A DNA stretch of 64,000 nucleotides from JBGSUZ01 sp964404895 (GTDB lineage Bacteria > Bacillota > Clostridia > Peptostreptococcales > Acidaminobacteraceae). Positions 34,178-43,464 of this stretch are shown here, one piece after another. Location: assembly GCA_964404895.1 (NCBI GenBank), contig CAYOLV010000002.1, positions 62,001 through 126,000 of the forward strand, given 5' to 3'. Below the pieces are notes generated by a model. The model saw only the letters and a program-made list of their open reading frames with translations, searched no databases and was not told where the DNA came from. Position 1 is the first letter of the stretch, and every line of letters begins with the position of its first letter. Made by a program: the position numbers and the translations under genes.

Positions 34178-34203
34178 AACCCCATTTGCGAAGCAAATCT
34201 AGG

Positions 34204-34239
34204 AGGAAGCGAGAGGCCGGGGTCTCTCGCTTCCTTTTT
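34204..34239 (+). terminator. Second plus-strand terminator hairpin
   Basis: Twelve-base perfect stem aggaagcgagag (34204-34215) with ctctcgcttcct (34224-34235), GC-rich loop, then T residues. A back-up terminator in front of the convergent antiporter gene. Confidence 0.75.
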
Positions 34240-34258
34240 AATTCCAGAATCTAAATGA

Positions 34259-35722
34259 CTAATCAATTTTAATCGCTTGAAGTTTACCAATATTCTTTAA
34301 GTTTTTCAAATCTTCCTCAACTTGGTCTCCACTGAGGAGCAAAATGTCATTTGGCAAGATTAAGCTATACCCCTTCGGCATGAGATATTCTTTGTTTCGC
34401 TTAATCATCAACACTAAGATAGACAGAGGAATATCCGCTTCCATAACAGATTTCCCTGCCCATGGATGCCCTTCGGTTATTTTAAGCTCCAATATCTCAT
34501 TAAGCATTTCATCTTGGTAATCATTAAAGGTTTTAAGAACAGCGTCATTGTCCTTTTCAGTTATAACCAAATCCAATCGATTGGCTATAATTGGCATCAA
34601 CGTTCCCTGTACGGCTACTGAAAACAGTGCTACAAAAAATATCAGATGAAATAAATCTGCTTCTAACGGAATATTTGCTGCCATTGCATAAATTGCAAAA
34701 ACCAGTGAGGCCGCTCCTCTTAGCCCAACCCATGAGACCAATAGCTGATCTTTCATTGGAATTTTGAACCAAGACAATATTGAAAAGGTTGCAACTGGTC
34801 GCGCAATTAACATTAAGAATAGAGCAACTAATGCACCTGGAATAATCACATTGGGTATATGGGATGGGTTTGATAATAATCCCAGAGTAAAGAATAGCAT
34901 GATTTGCATCAGCCATGAAATCCCGTCAAAAAAATGAACCAAACTTCGTTTATGAATGATTTTACTGTTGCCTAGTATAAGACCTAATATGTAGACACTT
35001 AGGAATCCATTGCCTCCTAAATATTCGGCTAATGAAAAACCAAGTAATGCCACTGCCGTCGTAAAAATTGGATAAAGACCTTCTATTTCCAATACAATTT
35101 TTCTTAGGAAAAAGGCACTGAATAAAGCAAAACTCAGTCCTACTGCGACAGCAAAGAATAATTGTTTTAATATAACAAAACCAATCGGAGTTGAAGAAGC
35201 ACCCATCATGATGATAATGACTAAAGTCAGCATATAGGCAAAAGGATCATTGCTGCCGCTCTCTATTTCCAAAAGTGGGGCCAAACCATTTTTTAAATTT
35301 AACTTTCGAGAACGTAAAATAGAAAAAACCGAGGCAGCGTCTGTTGAAGCTACAATGGCGCCAATCAGAAGTCCCTCAAGGAGTTCAAGATGTAAGACAA
35401 AGTGACAAAACAGACCTGTGAGCCCTGCCGTAATAAAAACGCCGAAAGTCGACATGAGTACTGCCGGTAAGGCAACGGGTTTTGCAGAGGACCAATTGGT
35501 TCCGAACCCACCATAGAACATAATAAAAACCAACCCAATAGAACAAATGTCCTTTGCCAATGAATAATTATCAAATTCAATGCCCACAATACCATCTGAA
35601 CCAAATAGCATTCCTAAAATCAGAAAAATCAATAAGGATGGTACGCCAAATCGATAGAAAAATTTACTGCTGAAAACACATAACAGCAAAACAATAGAGG
35701 CCATCATCATAAATTGAAGCAT
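34259..35722 (-). CDS. CPA1-family monovalent cation/proton antiporter with TrkA-C domain (NhaP2/CvrA-like)
   Basis: 487 residues from the ATG at 35722, which has RBS agggaggg. About 12-13 membrane segments; the ion-site motifs are STDAAS and ESGSNDPFAY, where ND is typical of CPA1 antiporters, with GLRGAASLVFA later. A C-terminal cytosolic part of about 100 residues (LELKITEGHPWAGKSV, NDILLLSGDQVEED) is a TrkA-C-type domain, as in potassium/proton antiporters, suggesting regulation by nucleotide. The transported ion is inferred. Confidence 0.87.
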   Translation of the reverse strand: MLQFMMMASIVLLLCVFSSKFFYRFGVPSLLIFLILGMLFGSDGIVGIEFDNYSLAKDICSIGLVFIMFYGGFGTNWSSAKPVALPAVLMSTFGVFITAGLTGLFCHFVLHLELLEGLLIGAIVASTDAASVFSILRSRKLNLKNGLAPLLEIESGSNDPFAYMLTLVIIIMMGASSTPIGFVILKQLFFAVAVGLSFALFSAFFLRKIVLEIEGLYPIFTTAVALLGFSLAEYLGGNGFLSVYILGLILGNSKIIHKRSLVHFFDGISWLMQIMLFFTLGLLSNPSHIPNVIIPGALVALFLMLIARPVATFSILSWFKIPMKDQLLVSWVGLRGAASLVFAIYAMAANIPLEADLFHLIFFVALFSVAVQGTLMPIIANRLDLVITEKDNDAVLKTFNDYQDEMLNEILELKITEGHPWAGKSVMEADIPLSILVLMIKRNKEYLMPKGYSLILPNDILLLSGDQVEEDLKNLKNIGKLQAIKID

Positions 35723-35743
35723 CCTATCCCTCCCTAAAACATA

Positions 35744-35774
35744 CACAAAAACTGCTCACCGAAATGAGCAGTTT
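35744..35774 (-). terminator. Terminator of the cheR-type gene
   Basis: Ten-base stem aaactgctca (35749-35758) with tgagcagttt (35765-35774); T run on the minus strand. Confidence 0.85.
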
Positions 35775-35785
35775 GATTGAAAAGA

Positions 35786-36565
35786 CTATAATTTGCCGTT
35801 TTTTCTATAGAAGAATGTTTTTCTAGATTCAAATTTGTAACGGGCAGGCATGATGATTTGCTCTGTGCTCCCAACAAATAGAATGCCGCCATCAATCAAT
35901 GCTCCATTAAATTTGTGATACATACCGTCTTTTGCTTCCTCAGTGAAATAAATCATTACATTTCTGCAAATGATTAAATCATTATCTTTAGGATAGGCAT
36001 CGTCCAGTAAGTTCATCTGTTTGAATTCTACGCATTTCTTGATTTCATCACAGATTTTATAAGTATTCCCGATTTTTTCGAAATACTTTTCCACAAAAGC
36101 TTTTGGCACATTATCTAAACTTTTGGCGGTATATACACCAATTTGAGCTTTTCTTAAAGCCTCTTTGTCAATGTCTGCAGCTAAAATTTTAATGTCTTTC
36201 AACGGCATTAAATTACTTAAGACCATAGCAATGGTGTAAGGTTCTTCACCTGTAGAACAAGCAGCACTCCAAATTTTGGGGTGCTTATTTTTACTAATGA
36301 CTTCTGGGAAGACTTCTTTTAACATAATTTCCCACTGTTCGGGATTTCTATAAAACTCAGAAACGTTGATGGTCAAATAATTCATAAATTCGTCGAAAGC
36401 TTCTTTATTGCTTTCAATCAGTTTAAAATAACTGTCAAAATCGTTGATATTATGTCGCTTGATTAAAGACTCGATTCTTCTTTTCATTTGTCTTTCTTTA
36501 TAAAGTGAAAGATCCAATCCTGTTTTTTTCAATACTTGGCCTTTAAACTTCTCATATGGATCCAT
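35786..36565 (-). CDS. cheR: CheR-type chemoreceptor glutamate methyltransferase
   Basis: 259 residues from the ATG at 36565 (RBS aaggggtgg). The N-terminal helical domain (RIESLIKRHN, YLTINVSEFYRNPEQW) and the SAM-binding core (IWSAACSTGEEPYTIAM, LAADIDKEAL, LIICRNVMIYF, LFVGSTEQI) are characteristic. It methylates glutamates on methyl-accepting receptors. It stands alone between two terminators, far from other chemotaxis genes in the window except the CheA kinase at 1.2 kb. Confidence 0.92.
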   Translation of the reverse strand: MDPYEKFKGQVLKKTGLDLSLYKERQMKRRIESLIKRHNINDFDSYFKLIESNKEAFDEFMNYLTINVSEFYRNPEQWEIMLKEVFPEVISKNKHPKIWSAACSTGEEPYTIAMVLSNLMPLKDIKILAADIDKEALRKAQIGVYTAKSLDNVPKAFVEKYFEKIGNTYKICDEIKKCVEFKQMNLLDDAYPKDNDLIICRNVMIYFTEEAKDGMYHKFNGALIDGGILFVGSTEQIIMPARYKFESRKTFFYRKNGKL

Positions 36566-36641
36566 ACTGACCACCCCTTCTAGTACATATAAAATATGCC
36601 CTTTACTAAAGTATATCCAAAGTGTTGCATTCTAAACGGTG

Positions 36642-36670
36642 TAAAAAAATGACCGTTAAAAAACGGTCAT
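36642..36670 (-). terminator. Terminator of the cmk-plsC-ispH-rpsA operon
   Basis: Nine-base stem atgaccgtt (36649-36657) with aacggtcat (36662-36670) and seven T on the minus strand. Confidence 0.88.
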
Positions 36671-36742
36671 TCATTTGTTATTCATACCCACAGCAAAGCT
36701 ATTGGGTAGTCAAAGGACTAAGGTCCAGAGACATATTCATAT

Positions 36743-37846
36743 TTACTCAGTTACAGCTTCTTCTGCTTCAGCAGTTGGCTCTTGAGCTTCTTTGATAGAA
36801 AGTTTAACTTTCTTGCTGTTTACATCAACTTCAAGCAATTTAACTTCTCTTGAATCGCCGATTTTAAGCTCGTCTGATGGTTTTTCAATTCTCTTTTTAG
36901 AGATGTGAGAAACGTGGACAAGACCTTCAACGCCTGGCTCTAATTCAACGAAAGCACCGAAATCAGTTAAGTTTACAACTTTACCAGTGTAAATTTGACC
37001 AACAACATATTTAGACTCGAAATTGCTCCAAGGATCGTTGTTGAGTTGTTTCAAGCTAAGAGAAATTTTCTCTTTAACTTGATCAGCACCGATAACTTTA
37101 ACAGCAACAGTTTGACCAATTTTTACTAAATCTTGTGGAGATTTGATTCTGCCCCAAGTTAATTCTGAGATATGAACCATACCATCGATGCCACCAAGGT
37201 CGATGAAAACGCCGAAGTTAGTGATTCTCTTAACTTCGCCTTCGATTGTAGCACCCACAACCGCTTTTTCCCAAACTTTAGCTTTTTTAGCAACAAGATC
37301 TTTTTGCATAACGATTTTGTGTGAGAATACCGCTCTTTTTCTTTCACGGTTAAATTCAATCACTCTAGCGCTAAGGGTTTTACCAACAAATTCTCTAACA
37401 TCGTCAACGAACTTAACAGAAAGTTGTGATGCAGGGATGAAACCTCTAGCTTCTTTATAGTAAGCAACTACGCCGCCTTTGACAGCTTCAGTAACCTTAA
37501 CATCGATTAGAGTTTCTTTTGCATAGATTTCTTCTAATTCAGTCCAGTCAGCATCCATAGATACTCTTTTGAGTGAAAGAAGAACATTGCCTTCGCCATC
37601 ATCTGTTTTGATGATGTATACATCTAATTCTTGATTTTCTTCATAAGCTTTAAGAACTTCTGAAGATGCGCCGCTTGAAATCTCTTCCAAAGGCACAATA
37701 CCGTCCGATTTATATCCGATATTCACGATAAGTGAATTGTCAGTGACTTGAACGATCTTTCCTTTAAGTACGTGACCTCTTCTTGGCACTTTCATTGCAA
37801 GATCAATTTGATCCATAAATTGTGCCATTGAGTTGTTGTTGTCCAT
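36743..37846 (-). CDS. rpsA: Ribosomal protein S1 homologue, four S1 domains
   Basis: 367 residues. Four S1 RNA-binding repeats can be followed: GHVLKGKIVQVTDNSLIVNIGYKS, LIDVKVTEAVKGGVV, GATIEGEVKRITNFGVFIDLGG and GQIYTGKVVNLTDFGAFVEL, each with the usual beta-barrel spacing. Four domains is the common Gram-positive form, shorter than the six-domain E. coli S1. It lies just after ispH, a clostridial order in which the two are sometimes fused; here they are separate genes 28 bases apart. Confidence 0.93.
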   Translation of the reverse strand: MDNNNSMAQFMDQIDLAMKVPRRGHVLKGKIVQVTDNSLIVNIGYKSDGIVPLEEISSGASSEVLKAYEENQELDVYIIKTDDGEGNVLLSLKRVSMDADWTELEEIYAKETLIDVKVTEAVKGGVVAYYKEARGFIPASQLSVKFVDDVREFVGKTLSARVIEFNRERKRAVFSHKIVMQKDLVAKKAKVWEKAVVGATIEGEVKRITNFGVFIDLGGIDGMVHISELTWGRIKSPQDLVKIGQTVAVKVIGADQVKEKISLSLKQLNNDPWSNFESKYVVGQIYTGKVVNLTDFGAFVELEPGVEGLVHVSHISKKRIEKPSDELKIGDSREVKLLEVDVNSKKVKLSIKEAQEPTAEAEEAVTE

Positions 37847-37874
37847 AGGGTTAATACCTCGCCTTCAATTTTTT

Positions 37875-38711
37875 CTAATGCATTTGCTTTAATGCATTTA
37901 ATATTTCATTTATAATCCAATCTGGAGTGGATGCACCCGCAGTTATACCTATCTTATCACAATTTACGAAATTAATCATCTGAATTTCATTTATTGTTTC
38001 AATATGATAGGTATTTTTGCAATTTTTTTTACAAACTTCATATAATTTGATGGAATTTGAACTATGTTTACCACCAATTACCAGCATCATGTCTACATCT
38101 CTTGATAATTCTTCAGCCGCTTGTTGTCTGACGCGGGTAGCTTCACAAATGGTATTTTCTATGACTAGGTCAATTATATGGGTCTGCACTTCACTCAAGA
38201 CTTGTTCCCATTTTTCTTCTGTGATTGTAGTTTGAGCAACAACACAGGCTTTTTTTATTTCTTTTGGTATGGATGAAACTGCTTCTTTGGAGTTCACTAC
38301 ATAGACAGGTCCTTCAGACCAACCTTTTATACCCATTACTTCGGGATGGTTTTCATCGCCGATAATTATAATAGCATATCCAAGTTGACTGTATTTTTCC
38401 GCTAACTTGTGAATTTTCTTTACATAAGGACAAGTACCATCAATAATTTGAAGTCCTAATGCCTGTGCTTCTTCGTAAAATTTCTTAGGCACGCCGTGGG
38501 ATCTGATAAATATTGTGTTGTACTGTATAGACTTTAGGTCTTCAATTGCATGTATACCCAAGTCATCTAACATACTAACTACTTGTTTATTATGAATTAT
38601 TTCTCCAAAAGTATTAAATTTAATTTGATCTTCATTTGTTTTTAATGCCAAATCAATGGCACGTTTGACGCCAAAACAAAAACCAGCCTCTTTTGCGACC
38701 AAAATTTCCAT
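37875..38711 (-). CDS. ispH: 4-hydroxy-3-methylbut-2-enyl diphosphate reductase
   Basis: 278 residues. The iron-sulfur cysteines are Cys12 (GFCFGVKRA), Cys94 (GTCPYVKK) and Cys189 (NTICEATRVRQ); SHGVP, GDENHPEV and AGASTPDWII are also conserved. It makes IPP and DMAPP at the end of the MEP pathway, which begins with the Dxs encoded at 58.3 kb. The ATG directly follows the plsC stop. Confidence 0.96.
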   Translation of the reverse strand: MEILVAKEAGFCFGVKRAIDLALKTNEDQIKFNTFGEIIHNKQVVSMLDDLGIHAIEDLKSIQYNTIFIRSHGVPKKFYEEAQALGLQIIDGTCPYVKKIHKLAEKYSQLGYAIIIIGDENHPEVMGIKGWSEGPVYVVNSKEAVSSIPKEIKKACVVAQTTITEEKWEQVLSEVQTHIIDLVIENTICEATRVRQQAAEELSRDVDMMLVIGGKHSSNSIKLYEVCKKNCKNTYHIETINEIQMINFVNCDKIGITAGASTPDWIINEILNALKQMH

Positions 38712-39305
38712 TTAAATCCGTCCTTTGTAATAGATCAAGTTTTCATACAATAGATTAACAATCTTTTGTGTTTCGGCCTGCAATACTTCTTGAGAAGGTT
38801 TTGTATCGTATAAATGATCCAAATGAACTGCAGGATGTATCACAATTCTAATCGGGGAAAAAAGTCGGAATGTGGAATCCACTGTGATTGGAACGACCGG
38901 TACCTTGGATTTAACCGCCAACATAGCAACGCCCGCTTTTACTTCAAGAGGAGTCGTTGTCTTGTTTCGTGTACCTTCAGCAAATATCATAAGTCCTTTT
39001 TTATCTTTTAAAATCCGAAGAGATGTCTTGATGGCACTCACATCTGTACCTTCTCTGTCAACAGGAAAGCCGCCTGCATAATATAAAAACCAGTTAAAAA
39101 TTTTATACTTAAAGGCTTCTTTTTTTGTCATGAAATGAACAAAATCCGGTAAAAATGCACCTAATACCACAGGATCATGGACATTGATATGATTAGGGCA
39201 TATGACTTTCCCAGTATTTAAAGGATAATTTTCAAGACCAACCACTTCTACTCGAAACATGATGGCATAATAAAATCTAATCAAATACTTAATCGCTAAT
39301 CTCAT
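38712..39305 (-). CDS. plsC: 1-acyl-sn-glycerol-3-phosphate acyltransferase
   Basis: 197 residues. The catalytic Hx4D motif is in NHINVHDPVV, and FAEGTRN and VPVVPI are the other acyltransferase blocks. A hydrophobic N-terminus (YLIRFYYAIMF) suggests membrane attachment. It makes phosphatidic acid. Middle gene of cmk-plsC-ispH-rpsA, four bases after cmk. Confidence 0.93.
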   Translation of the reverse strand: MRLAIKYLIRFYYAIMFRVEVVGLENYPLNTGKVICPNHINVHDPVVLGAFLPDFVHFMTKKEAFKYKIFNWFLYYAGGFPVDREGTDVSAIKTSLRILKDKKGLMIFAEGTRNKTTTPLEVKAGVAMLAVKSKVPVVPITVDSTFRLFSPIRIVIHPAVHLDHLYDTKPSQEVLQAETQKIVNLLYENLIYYKGRI

Positions 39306-39309
39306 AAAT

Positions 39310-39963
39310 TTACTCCGAAATTTGTTGAATCAACTCTAACAATTGAGTGACAACACCTTCAATGGTAAGTCCTGTTGTGTCTATCAAAATGGCATCGTCT
39401 GCTTGTTTAAGGGGCGATTCAGCTCGGTTGCTGTCTAAATCATCTCTTGTTGCAATTTCCATTTTAATTTGTTCAAAATCTACAGTTAACCCCTTAGCTT
39501 TCATTTCTTCATAGCGACGCGTTGCGCGTTCTTCAATGGAAGCTGTTAAAAAGAATTTGTACTGAGTATCTGGCAAAACAACTGTACCAATGTCTCGGCC
39601 ATCCATTACTATAGATTTTTTAGCTGCAAGTGCTTGCTGCTGTTCTACCATTGCCATCCTAACCACTTTATGAGCAGCTACTTTTGAAACTTTCACAGCT
39701 ACTTCAGGCAGACGTATTTCTTCAGAAACATCTTCATGATTTAAGCATATTTTCCCATTTTCAAAATCAATGGAAATCTGTCCGAGGACATTTTGAATAG
39801 CAGATACATCGTCTAGATCAATTTCTTGACGCATTAAGTACAAAGTTACAGCACGGTACATAGCACCCGTATCAAGGTATTCGATACCCAATCGTTGTGC
39901 CACTATTTTCGCAACTGTACTTTTTCCTGAACCTGCTGGACCATCTAAAGCTATTCGTTTCAA
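39310..39963 (-). CDS. cmk: Cytidylate kinase
   Basis: 217 residues from a TTG start at 39963, which has a strong RBS (aaggaggg, 7 bases upstream). P-loop LDGPAGSGKS, LDTGAMYRAVT, MDGRDIGTVV and a C-terminal DATGLT-like IDTTGLT identify Cmk, which phosphorylates CMP and dCMP. The frame stays open to 40038, but that extension is encoded by the terminator hairpin of the upstream regulator gene and is rejected. Confidence 0.95.
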   Translation of the reverse strand: MKRIALDGPAGSGKSTVAKIVAQRLGIEYLDTGAMYRAVTLYLMRQEIDLDDVSAIQNVLGQISIDFENGKICLNHEDVSEEIRLPEVAVKVSKVAAHKVVRMAMVEQQQALAAKKSIVMDGRDIGTVVLPDTQYKFFLTASIEERATRRYEEMKAKGLTVDFEQIKMEIATRDDLDSNRAESPLKQADDAILIDTTGLTIEGVVTQLLELIQQISE

Positions 39964-39995
39964 CGATTTGCCCTCCTTGGCTGTGCTATCAGTGC

Positions 39996-40035
39996 CAATA
40001 AACAACAATAAACCACCTTTCGGTGGTCTATTGTT
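39996..40035 (-). terminator. Terminator of the rpiR-type gene
   Basis: Fourteen-base stem with one mismatch (40004-40017 with 40022-40035, tttc loop) followed by a T-rich stretch on the minus strand. Confidence 0.75.
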
Positions 40036-40084
40036 CATCTCATCTATTATACCTTAGTGTACCCAACTAAACAAGTCAACTCGC

Positions 40085-40948
40085 TTATTTTGGGTTATAA
40101 ATTCTAAATTCATTCCACAGCCCTTCCAATCGCTTAAAGTTATGCTCTACCTTCTCTTTTTCACGGATAGACATGGCAAAAATTAAGGAGTTAATCAGGC
40201 TCATGGGTGCAACCATTGAATCAATAAAGGTATTCATATTGTATTTTGCGAATAAACAATATTCCACAAGAGGTACCAATGGAGAGCCAGCACTATCAGT
40301 AATGCCTACTATGGTCGCACCTTGGCTTCTTGCATAATTGACGACATCGTATGTCTTTTTAGCATATCTTGGGAACGAAATGGTAATCAGTACGTCCTCT
40401 GAGGAGATATTGAGCATATAATCAAATGGATCTTGTGCACCTTCTGGAACGACATGGATATCATCTAAAATAAAATTAAGATAGAAAGCAAGGTAATTTG
40501 CAAGAACAGATGAACTTCTCATCCCAAGAATATAGACTTTTCTGGCAGAATGTAAGACATCGACAATTTTATAAACGACTTCTTCGTCTAAATTGTCTAC
40601 AGTCCGACGAATGTTGTCCATATCTGCATTCATGACTTTCTTGATAGAGCTGCCTTCTTTATCAAACTCTTTGGTCATTTCAAAACGTTGTACGGTTGTT
40701 AATTTCGTCTTGATGGATTCCTGAAGCCCCTTTTGCAGCTTAGGATAACCATCATAACCGAGCGCATTGGCAAATCTCACCACTGTGGATTCGCTAACGC
40801 CAACGATTTCTCCAAGTGTAGACGCGGTCATAAAGGCAACACGATCATAGTTGGATAAAATAAAATCTGCTATTCTCTTCTGACCTTTACTTAGTTTGAT
40901 GTAATTCTTTTCAATTCGATTCAAAAGATCGTTGTTATTTTCTATCAT
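40085..40948 (-). CDS. RpiR/MurR-family transcriptional regulator with SIS domain
   Basis: 287 residues. The N-terminal HTH_6 domain (KGQKRIADFILSNYDRVAFM, then GVSESTVVRFANALGYDGY) is followed by a phosphosugar-binding SIS domain (VYILGMRSSSVLANYLA, ISFPRYAKKTYDVVNYA). Such regulators usually sense sugar phosphates. It lies 16 bases after the last kor gene, so it is probably part of the kor transcript. Confidence 0.9.
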   Translation of the reverse strand: MIENNNDLLNRIEKNYIKLSKGQKRIADFILSNYDRVAFMTASTLGEIVGVSESTVVRFANALGYDGYPKLQKGLQESIKTKLTTVQRFEMTKEFDKEGSSIKKVMNADMDNIRRTVDNLDEEVVYKIVDVLHSARKVYILGMRSSSVLANYLAFYLNFILDDIHVVPEGAQDPFDYMLNISSEDVLITISFPRYAKKTYDVVNYARSQGATIVGITDSAGSPLVPLVEYCLFAKYNMNTFIDSMVAPMSLINSLIFAMSIREKEKVEHNFKRLEGLWNEFRIYNPK

Positions 40949-40964
40949 AATTTACACACCTCTG

Positions 40965-41507
40965 CTATTTACTTTGCAGAGCCAGTTCGTATCCCTCTCT
41001 GAGTGCGGATCTGTTAAGGTCTTCAGTACCTTTCGGTACTCTCGCTAATACAGCATCTTCGACGCTCTGTCTTGAAACAACGCCAGTGAGTTCAGCAAGA
41101 AGTCCAACAGCTACAATATTTGCAACGATTGATTTTCCAACTTTTACTGCTGCAGTTTCAAGAATAGGTAACTTATATACTTTCCCAGCTCTTAAATCAG
41201 CGGGCAATTCAATCGCATCGTCTACAATGACGATTCCATCTGGCTTAACCGTTCTGATATATTTGTCGCTGGCTACTTGAGTGAGTGCCAACACGATATC
41301 AGGTGATTGAACCTTTGGAAAATCAATTTCGCCATCGCTGATGATGACTTCTGCTTTACTTGCGCCCCCTCTTGCTTCTGGGCCATAACTTTGAGATTGA
41401 ATCGCATTTTTATTTTCAAGTAAAGCCGCTTCTGCCAATATTATACCAGCAAGAATTAAGCCTTGTCCACCTGAACCGGATAATCTAAGCTCGCTGTGTT
41501 TAGCCAT
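40965..41507 (-). CDS. korC: 2-oxoacid:ferredoxin oxidoreductase gamma subunit
   Basis: 180 residues. GSGGQGLILAGIILAEA and the QSYGPEARGGASKAEV block are characteristic of the gamma subunit/domain that closes over the CoA-binding side of these enzymes. Two bases after the beta subunit gene, with RBS ggaggta. The substrate (2-oxoglutarate, branched-chain 2-oxoacids or other) is not fixed by sequence. Confidence 0.92.
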   Translation of the reverse strand: MAKHSELRLSGSGGQGLILAGIILAEAALLENKNAIQSQSYGPEARGGASKAEVIISDGEIDFPKVQSPDIVLALTQVASDKYIRTVKPDGIVIVDDAIELPADLRAGKVYKLPILETAAVKVGKSIVANIVAVGLLAELTGVVSRQSVEDAVLARVPKGTEDLNRSALREGYELALQSK

Positions 41508-41509
41508 GA

Positions 41510-42331
41510 TTATTTACCTCCTTTTAAACGATCAATGATTTTTTGATATTCTTCTGTGTATTCTGGTGCATCTACACATTTGAACTCACCCATGATATGT
41601 TTGCCTATAAGGCTTTCAGGAGGTAATTTTTCAACTGCCTTTACATCAACAAAGCTTTCTTTTAAGTAATTGATCATGGCAACTGCAGAACCTTTTTTAT
41701 TTTTACGTCCATAATAGGTTGGACAAGTTGAAATAGCTTCAATTAAAGAGAACCCTTTGTGCTCAATGCCTTTTTTGATCATGGCAGTTAAAGCATTGGC
41801 GTGATATGCCGTTCCTCTTGCTGCATAAGTTGCACCTGCCGCTGCTGCAAGATTAGCAATATCAAAAGGTTTGTCAATATTACCATAAGGCGCTGTTGTA
41901 CCAAATTCATTCGTTGGTGTTGTAGGCGAATATTGACCACCTGTCATCCCGTAAATGTTGTTGTTAAATACAATCGTAGTCAGGTCAATGTTTCTTCTGC
42001 AAGCATGAATTAAGTGGTTACCACCGATAGCAGATGCATCACCATCGCCTGAAATGACGATAACGTGAAGCTCTGGGTTAGCGAGTTTGATGCCTGTTGC
42101 AAAGGCAAGGGCTCTACCGTGTGTTGTATGAAGTGTATTAAAGTCCATGTAACCAGGTGCTCTTGAAGAACAGCCGATCCCTGATACGATACATACTTTA
42201 TCTTTATCTAAGCCTAATTGGTCAATTGCGCGAATGATAGCATGTGTTATAATACCGTGGCCGCAACCTGGACACCAGATATGAGGCATTTTTTCTTCGC
42301 GCATATACTTTTGAACTAATTCACTGTTCAT
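41510..42331 (-). CDS. korB: 2-oxoacid:ferredoxin oxidoreductase beta subunit (TPP-binding)
   Basis: 273 residues. WCPGCGHG carries [4Fe-4S] ligands; VSGIGCSSRAPGYM, then GDGDASAIGGNHLIHACRR and NNNIYGMTGGQ form the thiamine pyrophosphate site. The ATG overlaps the alpha-subunit stop (TAATG). The delta-alpha-beta-gamma gene order favours a KorDABC-type enzyme for 2-oxoglutarate or branched-chain 2-oxoacids. Confidence 0.93.
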   Translation of the reverse strand: MNSELVQKYMREEKMPHIWCPGCGHGIITHAIIRAIDQLGLDKDKVCIVSGIGCSSRAPGYMDFNTLHTTHGRALAFATGIKLANPELHVIVISGDGDASAIGGNHLIHACRRNIDLTTIVFNNNIYGMTGGQYSPTTPTNEFGTTAPYGNIDKPFDIANLAAAAGATYAARGTAYHANALTAMIKKGIEHKGFSLIEAISTCPTYYGRKNKKGSAVAMINYLKESFVDVKAVEKLPPESLIGKHIMGEFKCVDAPEYTEEYQKIIDRLKGGK

Positions 42332-43464
42332 TAGAGGACCTCCCTTACTTTGTTGACGATTTCTTCAGGAACCAATACTTCACCATTTGCACGTCCGAAG
42401 TGGAAGACTTTGGCGTCTGATTTGGCAACACGTTCAACTTCCAATACCATTTGACCAAGGTTCATTTCAGTCACTAGGATTTTGTTGACTTGTTTTGCCA
42501 ATGCTTCAAGTCTTACTGTTGGGAAAGGCCAAAGGGTAATGGGTCTGAAAAGACCTGCTTTAATGCCAGAAGCTCTTAATGTATTGACTGCGTTTTTTGC
42601 GCCTCTGGCAGTGCTGCCGTAAGCTACAATTAAGAAATCTGCATCTTCTGTCATGTATTCGTCGTAAGAGACGATATCTTCAAGGTTATCTGTGATTTTA
42701 TCCATCATGCGCTGCATCATGATCTCAGCATTTTTTGAGCTGTTTGAAGGGAAACCTGACTCATCATGGAAAAGACCTGTGATGTGGTAACGATGTCCTT
42801 CACCGAAAGCCGCCATTTTAGGTACGATATCCCCTTCTTCAATAGCATAAGCTTTGTAAGGTGCACCCGCTTCAGGTTTGATTCTGTCAAAGACTTCTAA
42901 TTCGCCTGGTTCAGGAATCACGATTTTTTCTCTCATATGACCGACAACTTCATCTGAAAGGAGAATAACTGGTGTTCTGTATTTTTCAGCTAAGTTAAAA
43001 GCACGAACTGTCAACTCGAAAGTTTCTGTAACGGATTGAGGACATAATGCGATAACTGGATGGTCGCCGTGTGTGCCCCACATTGCTTGCATAACATCAC
43101 TTTGTGCTGTTGATGTTGGTAGACCTGTTGAAGGGCCACCACGCATAATGTTGACAATAACCAATGGAATTTCAGCAATAGCTGCATAACCAATATTTTC
43201 TTGTTTCAATGAGAAACCAGGACCGCTTGTAGCAGTCATGGCTTTTAAACCTGCTATAGATCCGCCGATTGCTGTTGCAATACCAGCGATTTCATCTTCC
43301 ATTTGAATAAATTTGCCGCCAACTTTTGGGAGCTTTTCTGCAGAACCTTCTGCAATTTCTGTTGAAGGTGTGATTGGGTAACCAGAATAGAAACGCATTC
43401 CTGCATAAAGTGCGCCTTCAACGCAGGCTTCGTTACCAGACATTAATTTAATTTTCTTATTCAT
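42331..43464 (-). CDS. korA: 2-oxoacid:ferredoxin oxidoreductase alpha subunit
   Basis: 377 residues from the ATG at 43464 (RBS ttggaggt). LMSGNEACVEGALYAG, FYSGYPITPSTEIAE, QMEDEIAGIATAIGGS and ATSGPGFSLKQENIGYA are the pyrimidine-binding domain signatures; a transketolase C-like part with VAYGSTARGAKNAV and EMNLGQM follows. It overlaps the ferredoxin subunit gene by 8 bases. The longer reading to 43491 lacks an RBS. Confidence 0.94.
   Translation of the reverse strand: MNKKIKLMSGNEACVEGALYAGMRFYSGYPITPSTEIAEGSAEKLPKVGGKFIQMEDEIAGIATAIGGSIAGLKAMTATSGPGFSLKQENIGYAAIAEIPLVIVNIMRGGPSTGLPTSTAQSDVMQAMWGTHGDHPVIALCPQSVTETFELTVRAFNLAEKYRTPVILLSDEVVGHMREKIVIPEPGELEVFDRIKPEAGAPYKAYAIEEGDIVPKMAAFGEGHRYHITGLFHDESGFPSNSSKNAEIMMQRMMDKITDNLEDIVSYDEYMTEDADFLIVAYGSTARGAKNAVNTLRASGIKAGLFRPITLWPFPTVRLEALAKQVNKILVTEMNLGQMVLEVERVAKSDAKVFHFGRANGEVLVPEEIVNKVREVL

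Noticed and set aside
39964..40038. N-terminal extension of cmk up to 40038
   Set aside because: The extra 25 residues are encoded by the terminator hairpin of the upstream rpiR-type gene; a TTG at 39963 has a strong RBS and fits the normal Cmk N-terminus.
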